Part shown: positions 15,953 to 24,656 of the stretch, in pieces
Position numbering within the stretch: position 1 is the stretch's first letter
Layout: the number at the start of each line of letters is the position of its first letter
Origin: Bacteroidia bacterium
Lineage (GTDB): Bacteria > Bacteroidota > Bacteroidia > AKYH767-A > OLB10
NCBI GenBank assembly: GCA_016788065.1
Contig: JAEUTI010000069.1
Location: 1 to 44,383 of the forward strand
Reading direction: 5' to 3'
Length of the DNA: 44,383 nt
The notes under the pieces: model-generated
What the model saw: only the letters and a program-made list of their open reading frames with translations
Database searches by the model: none
What the model was told of the DNA's origin: nothing
Position numbers and translations under genes: made by a program

Positions 15953-18900
15953 ATGAAAAAAATGAATTACAAAACAGGAACATTGTCAACCTTTAAAGGG
16001 GTAATGGCAACATTATTATTAGTAACTCTAATAGCAATTGGAACATTTGAAAAAAGTGCTGCGCAAACAGTTCTTATCAGTCCTTCCGGGAATGGTGGAT
16101 TTGAGAGCGGAACAACATTTCCTGCTAACGGTTGGACTGTAGTAAATTCTGCCTCCGGTAATTCCTGGGTAGTGGGAACAGTTGCAAAATCGGCAGGAGC
16201 CAGAGGTGCATACATTTCAAACAACTCCGGAACGTCAAATAACTATTCCAATTTTGGTTTATTCAGCACGGCATCAAGAACGGTACATTTTTACCGTGAT
16301 GTAACTTTTCCTGCTGGCGAAACTCAAATTACCTTAGATTTCAAATGGCGTTGCAATGGTGAATCAGGTGCCGATTATATTAAAGTTTCACTTGCTCCTA
16401 CTTCAGTCACACCTGTTACAGGAACAGATATCAATGCAACCTATCAGGTAGCAGGCCCTTATTCAGGTCAGGGAAGTGTTTTTCAAACAGTTTCAGTAAC
16501 CATTCCGGCAAGCAATGCAGGAACAACCAAACGATTAATTTTTACATGGATAAATAATAATAATCTTATAGGATCCAATCCTGCGGGCGCATTCGATGAA
16601 ATTTCATTAACAACATGTACCCCGCCGGTAGTTTCTGCTTCCAACAATGGTCCAGTATGTGCAGGAGGCGATATCAATCTTTCAGCTACAGGTGGAGGTA
16701 CCTATTCGTGGACAGGCCCCAATGGATTTAGTTCCGCTTCGGCGAATCCTACCGTATCCAATATGGGAATTTCGAAAGTAGGTACTTATACAGTTACGGT
16801 TACAAATTCAGGTTGTTCAGCTACAACAACAACAAATGTTAGTTATAATCCCGCACCATCGGGAACCCCTTCTTCTTCGCCTGCAACAGTGTGCAGCGGA
16901 TCTTCTGTTGCTCTGAATTCAAATCTTGCAGTTGATTTTGGTTCTTCTAACACAACTGATTTTAGTATACCCGATAATAATTCAACTGGTATAACTTCCT
17001 CTACTCTTGCAGTAGGATCAGGTTTGAATGCAAACCAGGTTACATCTGTTAAAGTTAATATTACTCATACCTACACAGGAGATTTAACTCTTACTTTAAG
17101 AGCACCAAATGGTTCTACCATTGATCTTTCAAGTGGAAATGGAGGATCAGGAAATAACTATACAAATACTGTTTTTGTTACCGGTGGCACTCCTGTAACC
17201 TCAGGTGCAGCTCCTTTTACTGGTAATTTTGCGCCAGAGCAGGCATTCAGTGGACTCACCGGAACTGCACATGGAACATGGGCATTGATTGTAAAAGACC
17301 TTGCCGGAACTGATGTTGGTACTTTGCTTGACTGGACTTTGGCAATTCAAACAACATCTGGAATTTCTTATTCATGGACAGCAAACAACAGTGGTTTTAC
17401 AGCATCATCAGCTTCAACCAGTGACTCTCCAACTGCATCAACCATCTATAGTGTACAGGGTACTTATTTAGGTTGTTCAGCTACTCAAAATTTAAACTTA
17501 GCTGTACTTGATTTACCTGTTATTAATGCAACAAGCAACGCTCCGGTGTGCGAAGGAACTGATTTAATCTTAAATGCATCCGGAGGCAATACTTATTCAT
17601 GGACTGGCCCATCATTCGGTTCAGGATCACAAAATCCGGTAATTAACAGCGCCACTCAGTCGAATGAAGGTTCCTATACAGTCGTCGCAACAGATTTGTT
17701 CGGATGTTCAAATTCGCAAACATTGGTAGTAGATATAAATGAAGTACCTGTTGTTTCTTTTGTTTCTCAAACCAATATTACATGTAACGGATGGTCGGAT
17801 GGTGAAATTATTGCCACAGCTACCGGAGGTTCCGGATTCTACTTGTATTCGGATGGTTCAAATATAAATTTCGATGGAATCTTTTCAGGACTACCAGCAG
17901 GAAATTATAATATTACAGCAATTGATGCATTTTCATGCGAAGGTGTTACTCCTGCAACATTAACACAACCTGATCCTACTACTGTAGCGGATGCAGGAAG
18001 TGACAATGTAGTTTGTGATGGCAGCAGTGTTTTACTTAATGCAAATACTGCAGTTGTCGGTGTCGGAACTTGGAGTGTTAGTTCAGGTACAGGTAATTTT
18101 ACTGATCCAAATAATGCTGCTACATCTTTATCAGGAACATCAATAGGTGCCAATGTAATGAGGTGGACTATCGACAATGGTGTGTGCGGATCAAATTTTG
18201 ATGAGTTGGTAATAAATACCAATGAACTTCCTCAGGCAGCAATTAGCGGCTCAACTACAATTTGCTCAGGTCAGAGTGCCCAGCTTACTATTAATTTTAC
18301 CGGAGCAGGTCCATGGACATATTCATACACAAATGGTCTCAATAATTTTGGTCCGTTTACAACCAATAATAATCCCGAAATTATTTCTGTCGCACCAGTT
18401 GTTACCAGAACCTATGTAGTTTCGAATGTTAGCGATCTCAATTGTGCTGGTGTTGTGTCAGGAAGTGCGCAGGTTGTTGTTAATGTTGGTTTGCCCGGAG
18501 GTACAATTGCAACCGGCGCTATTGTTAGCCCGCCAACTGCATGTGCAGGAAATGTAATTAATGTTGCCTGCAATTCCGTTTCAAATGTGAATGGTTATAC
18601 ATGGTCTGTAACTTCAGGAACTTTAATTGATGGTCAGTCTGGTCCTTATACAACCAATACACCTAACGCAACCCTAACATTAGGAAGTGTTCCTCCAAAT
18701 TCTTCCGGTTGGTTGGTTTGTGTGATGGGTTCAAATGCATGTGGTAATACAAATCAAAAATGTTTCAACATTCGCGGAAATCTAAGCACACCAGGAGTTA
18801 TAGCAGGAGATGTTGTTGCGTGTGAAAATTCAGTAAAATCATATAGTGTTCCTGCTGTTGCGGGCGCTGAAAATTATTCATGGTCAGTTTCTCCGGGAAT

Positions 18901-20083
18901 GACTATCGTGAGTGGAGCAGGAACTAACAACATCACGGTTAGTTTTGCTCCCGGATTCACTCAGGGTAACTTGTGCGTTGCTGCAGGATTAAATTGTGGT
19001 TTCACAGGATTATCACGTTGCCTGGTTATCAAAAACATTACTCCTGCTTTAGGTAATTTAACCGGTCCTTTTGCATTATGTCCTGGACAAACCAATCAGG
19101 TTTTCAGTGTGCCTTCAGTAGCAGGTGCTGCAAGTTATAATTGGACGATTCCTTCAAATGTATCTGTTGTTAGTGGTCAGGGTACACCTTCTCTTGTATT
19201 GAATGTTGGAAATAACTTCAACATCGGTCAATTGTGTGTTGAAGTTGTTTCTAATTGTGGTTTGGTTTCATCTACCAGATGTAAAACTATTTATTCTACT
19301 ATTCCTCAAACACCATCCCTGATTGCCGGACAGGCAGGAGGTGTGTGCGGACAAACATTAACTTATGCTGTCCCATCTGCACCCGGAATCAACAGTTACA
19401 ACTGGAGTTTACCTTCAGGTGCAAGTTTTGTATCACCTAATGGTTCGAATTCTGTTGACATAAGTTTCATAAACTCTATGGGTAGTGGTCAAATTTGTGT
19501 GAGCTCAGTAAATAGTTGTGGTTCCAGTATTCCTCGTTGTATGAATGTGAAAGGAATTCCTGCTGATGCCGGAAATATAAATGGAGCTAATTCGGTTTGC
19601 CCTGGTGAACAAGGCTTAATGTTTTCAATAAATGCAGTGCAAGGTGCTAACAACTATATATGGACTGTTCCAACTGGTGCTACAATTATTGCCGGACAAA
19701 ATACAACATCGATTATTGTTGACTGGGGTACTGCCAGTGGTGCTGTAACTGTAAAAGCTTCTAATGATTGCGGATTCTCAGGAACCAAAGTATTTAATGT
19801 TTCTGTTGGTTGCAGAATTGCTTCTACGGCTCCTGAAGGATTTATGGTTTATCCAAACCCTGCCCGCGAAAAGGCAACGATTTCATTTGAATCGAAAACA
19901 AGCTCAACCGCTACAATCAAAATGACTGATATAGCTGGACGGATATTATTTTCTGAAAATATGGAAGTTTCAAAAGGCAAGCAATCTGTACCTGTTAATC
20001 TGTACGGCATTAAGCCAGGTACTTATCTGGTGCAGGTTGAATCAAATGGAGAGCTAATGATTGCAAAACTGACTGTACAATAG
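15953..20083 (+). CDS. giant T9SS surface protein: anchor-J, Ig-like, nested P-domain, SprB, five PKD-like repeats
   Basis: A 1376-residue secreted protein. The ATG at 15953 starts MKKMNYK; an ATG at 15941 would add four residues. Layout: signal peptide to about 38 (ending SAAQ); choice-of-anchor-J-like domain 41-222 (GGFESGTTFPANGWTVVN); Ig-like 225-299; an Ig-like domain split in two (303-324 and 470-519) by a proprotein-convertase P-domain (334-468, DFSIPDNNSTGI...DWTLAI); Ig-like 522-596; one SprB repeat 599-674 (TCNGWSDGEI...NFDGIFSGLPAGNY); a GVGTWSV-type PKD-like domain 676-756; Ig-like 758-844; five PKD-like repeats 846-1287, most with four cysteines; T9SS sorting domain 1295-1376 (VYPNPAREK). 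No catalytic domain accompanies the P-domain. I infer an adhesin or matrix protein. The four genes at 20375, 29204, 34162 and 41723 are partial paralogues. Confidence 0.88.
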   Translation: MKKMNYKTGTLSTFKGVMATLLLVTLIAIGTFEKSAAQTVLISPSGNGGFESGTTFPANGWTVVNSASGNSWVVGTVAKSAGARGAYISNNSGTSNNYSNFGLFSTASRTVHFYRDVTFPAGETQITLDFKWRCNGESGADYIKVSLAPTSVTPVTGTDINATYQVAGPYSGQGSVFQTVSVTIPASNAGTTKRLIFTWINNNNLIGSNPAGAFDEISLTTCTPPVVSASNNGPVCAGGDINLSATGGGTYSWTGPNGFSSASANPTVSNMGISKVGTYTVTVTNSGCSATTTTNVSYNPAPSGTPSSSPATVCSGSSVALNSNLAVDFGSSNTTDFSIPDNNSTGITSSTLAVGSGLNANQVTSVKVNITHTYTGDLTLTLRAPNGSTIDLSSGNGGSGNNYTNTVFVTGGTPVTSGAAPFTGNFAPEQAFSGLTGTAHGTWALIVKDLAGTDVGTLLDWTLAIQTTSGISYSWTANNSGFTASSASTSDSPTASTIYSVQGTYLGCSATQNLNLAVLDLPVINATSNAPVCEGTDLILNASGGNTYSWTGPSFGSGSQNPVINSATQSNEGSYTVVATDLFGCSNSQTLVVDINEVPVVSFVSQTNITCNGWSDGEIIATATGGSGFYLYSDGSNINFDGIFSGLPAGNYNITAIDAFSCEGVTPATLTQPDPTTVADAGSDNVVCDGSSVLLNANTAVVGVGTWSVSSGTGNFTDPNNAATSLSGTSIGANVMRWTIDNGVCGSNFDELVINTNELPQAAISGSTTICSGQSAQLTINFTGAGPWTYSYTNGLNNFGPFTTNNNPEIISVAPVVTRTYVVSNVSDLNCAGVVSGSAQVVVNVGLPGGTIATGAIVSPPTACAGNVINVACNSVSNVNGYTWSVTSGTLIDGQSGPYTTNTPNATLTLGSVPPNSSGWLVCVMGSNACGNTNQKCFNIRGNLSTPGVIAGDVVACENSVKSYSVPAVAGAENYSWSVSPGMTIVSGAGTNNITVSFAPGFTQGNLCVAAGLNCGFTGLSRCLVIKNITPALGNLTGPFALCPGQTNQVFSVPSVAGAASYNWTIPSNVSVVSGQGTPSLVLNVGNNFNIGQLCVEVVSNCGLVSSTRCKTIYSTIPQTPSLIAGQAGGVCGQTLTYAVPSAPGINSYNWSLPSGASFVSPNGSNSVDISFINSMGSGQICVSSVNSCGSSIPRCMNVKGIPADAGNINGANSVCPGEQGLMFSINAVQGANNYIWTVPTGATIIAGQNTTSIIVDWGTASGAVTVKASNDCGFSGTKVFNVSVGCRIASTAPEGFMVYPNPAREKATISFESKTSSTATIKMTDIAGRILFSENMEVSKGKQSVPVNLYGIKPGTYLVQVESNGELMIAKLTVQ

Positions 20084-20123
20084 TCTAAAGCCACAATATT
20101 CCAATGCATAATTGATCAGCGCT

Positions 20124-20182
20124 TACCCTATATATTTCACGTATATAATTAAAAATCAATAATATGTGAAATGTATAGGGTA
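20124..20182. repeat. 17-base inverted repeat with 25-base loop
   Basis: Arms 20124-20140 (TACCCTATATATTTCAC) and 20166-20182 (GTGAAATGTATAGGGTA) are complementary apart from one G-U pair, and the loop can pair further. There is no U run after it, so it is a weak terminator candidate; it could instead be a regulatory or mRNA-stabilising hairpin at the 3' end of the gene ending at 20083. The rest of this gap (20084-20374) shows nothing else clear. Confidence 0.6.
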
Positions 20183-20374
20183 TTGCTTTGAAGTTGATTT
20201 AAAAATAAACAAAAGTGCACAATCAAAAGAAACAGACAGTAATAAATCATGTTTTTACCCTCAATTTGATGCCATTCACATAAAAGTTGAGCATTTCTGA
20301 AAGCCCTGAAAGTAACTTGATCGAAATGATTAATAAAGGCAAAATTTAAAAACTCATCTACAAAACAATAAAAA

Positions 20375-23300
20375 ATGAAAAAATTGAACTCCAACCACAA
20401 AACGATTGCTACTGCCCAACTAACGGGCAGGGGGATCAAACGATTGACAATGGCAGTATTATTACTGCTTGTATCACACTGGGTAACTGCTCAGACAACC
20501 TTTACAAACAGTTCGTCAATTTCAATGTCATCATCATTGGCATCAAATGGATCACCATATCCATCAAACATTACTGTTTCTGGAATGACAGGTGTGATAT
20601 CGAATGTAACAGTAACGCTAACGAACGTTTCTCACACCAATCCAGACGACATTGATGTTGTAGTACAATCTCCGACTGGAGTCAATGTTGTTCTGATGTC
20701 TGATGTAGGAGGAACTGGTGATATCACCAATCGTACCTACACTTTGAGTATGGCGGCGGCTAATTTTTTAAGTGATGGTTCATCTAATGCAGCAGGTACC
20801 TACAAACCTACCAACATTGGTGCTTCCGATGACTGGCCTTCACCTGGACCCGGAACTTTGAGTCAGGGTACTCCAACATTAGCAAATTTTAATGGTGCTA
20901 GTGCTAACGGAGTTTGGAAATTGTTTGTCAGGGATGATGCCTTGTTTGGAACCGGTTCAATCAATGGAGGTTGGTCAGTTACAATTACATCCTGCGTACC
21001 TCCTTCAGCAACTGCTTCAAGTAATAGTCCTGCTTGTGTAGGTTCAGCAATTAACTTAACTGCAACTGGTGGTACATCGTACTCATGGACTGGACCTGAT
21101 GGATTCTCATCCTCATCTGCAACTCCAACAATTGCATCTGCAACGCTAGCGAAAGCAGGAGTTTATACTGTTGTTGTAACTGATGCTGGTTGTTCATCAA
21201 CAACCACAACTACCGTAGTTGTAAATAGTGCACCATCAGGAACACCAACTGCTTCTTCAGCTTCAGTTTGCGAAGGTGGTTCAGTGACATTAAGTGCAAA
21301 TCAATTTAGAAAAGCGGTTGTACAAAATGCTACTGATTTTGCAATTCCTGATAACAATACAACAGGTATAACGTCTACAGTTACTGTTTCTGGTACCGGA
21401 TTAACTGCCGCTCAGGTAGTAAGTAGTGTATTGATTAACATAACTCATCAATTTAATGCTGACCTTGACATTTTCTTAAAAGCTCCAAACGGTTCTCAAA
21501 TTGAATTAAGTACCGATAATGGTGGAAGTGGTCAAAATTATGTGAATACCTTATTTCAAACTGGAGGCGGAAGTATCACTGCTGCTTCTGCTCCAATGAC
21601 TGGCACCTTTGCACCTGAACAAGCTTTTTCAACACTTACAGGAACCGGTGATGGAACATGGAGCCTGGTAGTAAAAGATGATGCTGCGGATGATTTGGGT
21701 ACCTTAACCGATTGGACACTTACATACAATACTCCTGCAGGTGTTACTTATTCCTGGACGTCAACACCATCAGGATTTACTTCAACAGCTGCAAACCCTA
21801 CTGCTAATCCAACTACAACAACTACTTACGAAGTAATTGCAACAGGTAATGGTTGTGCTGGAAGCCCTGCAACTGTAACTGTAACCACGTTAGCTCCTCC
21901 TGTAGCGGTTGCATCTTCAAATACACCTGTTTGTGAAGGCTCAGATTTAAATCTGAATGCTTCAGGTGGTACAAGTTATGCATGGACTGGTCCATCATTT
22001 ACTTCTTCAACACAAAATCCAACTATTTCAGGTGCTTCAATTGCAGCTTCAGGAAGTTATACTGTTGTTGTAACAAATGCATTCGGATGTACAGATGCTG
22101 AAACAATATCTGTAACCGTTAATGATAAACCAGAATTAAGTATTCTTACGCAAACGAATGTTACTTGTAACAGTGGTGCTGATGGAGCAATTGCTTTGGA
22201 TGTTACCGGAGGTACAGGACCATTCTTGTATTTTGATGGAAGTAATTTCAGTTTTGATGGAACTTTCTCTGGATATGCAGCAGGATTGGTTTCAGTAACT
22301 GTAACCGATGATAATAGCTGTGAAGATGTTATCAGTTTCAATATCACTGAGCCTGGTCCAATTACAATTGCTGATGCAGGTTCAGATCAATTGTTGTGTA
22401 ATAGCGGTACTGCTACAATTACAGGTAATACCCCTGTTGTAGGAGTAGGAACATGGACACTTCAAAGCGGAACTGCTGCAATAACTAATCCTGGATCAGC
22501 TTCAACCGGTTTGACAGGAATGGCTGCAGGAGATATTGTATTGCGTTATACAATTGAACAAGTTGGTTGTGGATCTAATTTCGACGAAGTAACTTTAATC
22601 AATAGCGCAGCTCCACCAGCACAACCATTAGCAATCACAGGTGTTACTGTTGCATGTCCTCCATTAGTTGGTGAAACATTTACTATTGATCCAGTTGCAG
22701 GTGCAACTTCATATTTATGGTTTACCGGACCTGGAACAACCGGATTAACATTTACAACTCCTGTAAACGGAACTTCAGTGAGTGCAAATTTTGCAGCTAC
22801 TGCTAACTCAGGTTATTCACTCCGTGTTAGCGCTGTGAATGGTTGTGGAGCAGGAAACCATGTTGGTTCATTCATCAGAAGAACAGTTTCAACTCCGGGT
22901 TTAACAGGTTCATCACAAGCTTGTGCAAGTGATACTAAAACATTTACAATTCCAGAACCTGTTGTTGGTGCAGTGAATTACATTTGGACAGTTCCGGCAG
23001 GTGCAACAATTGATGGAAATGCTTCTCCATATACAAGTTTGAGCACAACTGTTAATGTGGCATTCCCTCCGACATTTGTTTCAGGAAATGTTTGTGTAAA
23101 AGCTGTAGGTCCTTGCGGTATTGAAACAGGTAACAGATGTATCACTGTAAATTCAGTTCCTGCACGTCCAATAAAAATTAATGGAAATAATACAGCATGC
23201 CCTGGAAGTACACAGTCATTCAATGTGCCTCCTGTAGCAGGAGCTACCTCTTATAACTGGACTTTACCTGCTAATGCTACAATCATTAGTGGTGCAGGAA

Positions 23301-24220
23301 CCAGTGCTATTACAGTAAGTTTTGCCGGAAATTATGTTGGTGGAAATATTTGCGCCTCTGCAACCAATCCTTGTACAACAGGACAGCAGGTATGTATCAA
23401 TGTGCAAAGAGCAATTCCAGCAATGCCCGGTTATATTAGTGGTGCAGCACATGGCTTATGTGGAACTACCCAAACTTATAGCATTGCTGCTGATCCCGGA
23501 ACTTTGACTTACAACTGGACTGTACCATCAGGTGCTGTTATCACAAGTGGAGCAGGTACTAATACCGTTGAAGTTGATTTTTCCGGTGTAAGTTTCCCTT
23601 CAGTAGGAAATCAATATCTGCAAATTTCTGTTTCGAAAACCAATGCTTGTTCTACAGGTGTACCAAGAGTGTTGAATATCCAGGGTGTTCCACAAAAAGC
23701 ACCTTCAATCAGTGGTCCTAGTGGAGTTTGTGCAGACGAATCAGGTGTATCTTTCTCTGTTCCTGCAATGTTCGGTGCTAACAACTATAACTGGAATGTT
23801 CCTGCTGGTGTGAATATCATTGCAGGTCAAGGTACAAACTCAATTGTTGTAGATTGGGGTGCAAATCCAGGTGTAGTATCGGTAACTGCTACTAATAGTT
23901 GCGGTAATAGCGGAACAAGAACACTTGCTGTTGGAATCACCTGCAGAGTTGCCGGAAATGAAATTTCAAAACCTGTCTTGACTGCTTACCCAAATCCTGC
24001 TTCCGACAGAGTGCTGGTTAATTTCAATGCTGGTTCTGCAGATCAGACTACAATTTCACTAATTGACATATCCGGAAGAGTAATTAAAACGTTGCAAAAC
24101 GTATCAGAAGTAGGTTTCAATGAAGTTGAGATTGACCTAACCGGAATTGCAAAAGGTGCATATATGTTACAAGTTCAATCAAATGAAATATCAGATCAAA
24201 CCAGGCTGATAATAGAATAA
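20375..24220 (+). CDS. giant T9SS surface protein with two P-domains, SprB and five PKD-like repeats
   Basis: A 1281-residue secreted protein, paralogous to the upstream gene over most of its length. Layout: long signal region ending VTAQ at 40; N-terminal P-domain-like beta-sandwich 44-207 (DIDVVVQSPTGVNVVLMSD...GVWKLFVRDDA...GGWSVTI); Ig-like 209-285; an Ig-like domain (287-309 and 456-506) interrupted by a second P-domain (318-453, DFAIPDNNTTGI...DWTLTY); Ig-like 508-583; SprB repeat 586-661; GVGTWTL PKD-like 663-745; five PKD-like repeats 751-1190; T9SS sorting domain 1199-1281 (TAYPNPASDRV, DISGRVI, GAYMLQV). It lacks the anchor-J domain and the Ig-like domain found before the five repeats in the neighbour. 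The ATG at 20375 follows an A-rich leader. No enzymatic motif. Confidence 0.88.
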   Translation: MKKLNSNHKTIATAQLTGRGIKRLTMAVLLLLVSHWVTAQTTFTNSSSISMSSSLASNGSPYPSNITVSGMTGVISNVTVTLTNVSHTNPDDIDVVVQSPTGVNVVLMSDVGGTGDITNRTYTLSMAAANFLSDGSSNAAGTYKPTNIGASDDWPSPGPGTLSQGTPTLANFNGASANGVWKLFVRDDALFGTGSINGGWSVTITSCVPPSATASSNSPACVGSAINLTATGGTSYSWTGPDGFSSSSATPTIASATLAKAGVYTVVVTDAGCSSTTTTTVVVNSAPSGTPTASSASVCEGGSVTLSANQFRKAVVQNATDFAIPDNNTTGITSTVTVSGTGLTAAQVVSSVLINITHQFNADLDIFLKAPNGSQIELSTDNGGSGQNYVNTLFQTGGGSITAASAPMTGTFAPEQAFSTLTGTGDGTWSLVVKDDAADDLGTLTDWTLTYNTPAGVTYSWTSTPSGFTSTAANPTANPTTTTTYEVIATGNGCAGSPATVTVTTLAPPVAVASSNTPVCEGSDLNLNASGGTSYAWTGPSFTSSTQNPTISGASIAASGSYTVVVTNAFGCTDAETISVTVNDKPELSILTQTNVTCNSGADGAIALDVTGGTGPFLYFDGSNFSFDGTFSGYAAGLVSVTVTDDNSCEDVISFNITEPGPITIADAGSDQLLCNSGTATITGNTPVVGVGTWTLQSGTAAITNPGSASTGLTGMAAGDIVLRYTIEQVGCGSNFDEVTLINSAAPPAQPLAITGVTVACPPLVGETFTIDPVAGATSYLWFTGPGTTGLTFTTPVNGTSVSANFAATANSGYSLRVSAVNGCGAGNHVGSFIRRTVSTPGLTGSSQACASDTKTFTIPEPVVGAVNYIWTVPAGATIDGNASPYTSLSTTVNVAFPPTFVSGNVCVKAVGPCGIETGNRCITVNSVPARPIKINGNNTACPGSTQSFNVPPVAGATSYNWTLPANATIISGAGTSAITVSFAGNYVGGNICASATNPCTTGQQVCINVQRAIPAMPGYISGAAHGLCGTTQTYSIAADPGTLTYNWTVPSGAVITSGAGTNTVEVDFSGVSFPSVGNQYLQISVSKTNACSTGVPRVLNIQGVPQKAPSISGPSGVCADESGVSFSVPAMFGANNYNWNVPAGVNIIAGQGTNSIVVDWGANPGVVSVTATNSCGNSGTRTLAVGITCRVAGNEISKPVLTAYPNPASDRVLVNFNAGSADQTTISLIDISGRVIKTLQNVSEVGFNEVEIDLTGIAKGAYMLQVQSNEISDQTRLIIE

Positions 24221-24245
24221 ATTATTCATCTGCCTGATTTGCCCG

Positions 24246-24279
24246 AATCCCTGTCTCTTTCTGAGGCAGGGATTTTTCA
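24246..24279 (+). terminator. intrinsic terminator
   Basis: Arms AATCCCTGTCTC (24246-24257) and GAGGCAGGGATT (24263-24274), with one G-U pair and a five-base loop, are followed by TTTCATTTTT. It lies 25 bases after the stop of the upstream surface-protein gene. Confidence 0.88.
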
Positions 24280-24656
24280 TTTTTAAGCAAATCTTACAAA
24301 ATTTGATATTTTATTAAATGCACAGATCAAATAATTGATAAACAGTGTTATATGAATTATTTTTGTCATTTTGATCAATTCCGGGTCGCCAATATCAGAC
24401 ATTCGATGAATCAGAAACATATCAACAACATTTCCAGGGTCTGATTAAGGTGAATCGCTTGTAAATTGCTGATATCTAAATGTATAGATGTGTATTAACT
24501 TTTTATTGTTAGTATTTGTTTAATTTTTGACTTTCAATAGTTGGTATATTAGGTTGATTTTATTAACTTTACGTTTATTCAACTAATTGCGAATATTCAA
24601 AAAATCAATTATATTTACCTGATTCTTACAAGTTTCTGATAAAGTTTAACCTTAGC
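24280..24656 (+). promoter_or_regulatory. A+T-rich leader region with candidate promoter
   Basis: This gap contains no reading frame that I believe. A possible promoter is TTG at 24541-24543, a 20-base spacer and TAACTTTA at 24564-24571 (seven of eight matches to TAnnTTTG). It would give a leader of roughly 80 bases before the ATG at 24657. Nothing else is recognisable. Confidence 0.4.

Noticed and set aside
15719-15989. Two overlapping minus-strand frames of 67 and 69 codons upstream of the tRNA
   Set aside because: They overlap the tRNA promoter and the start of the first array gene, and their products look random.
16952-17356. Active proprotein-convertase-type protease in the first array protein
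   Set aside because: Only the P-domain is present; no Asp-His-Ser subtilisin domain is seen anywhere in the protein.
20149-20439. 96-codon minus-strand frame before the second array gene
   Set aside because: It crosses the start codon and signal peptide of the rightward gene and covers the inverted repeat; no start signal or family likeness.
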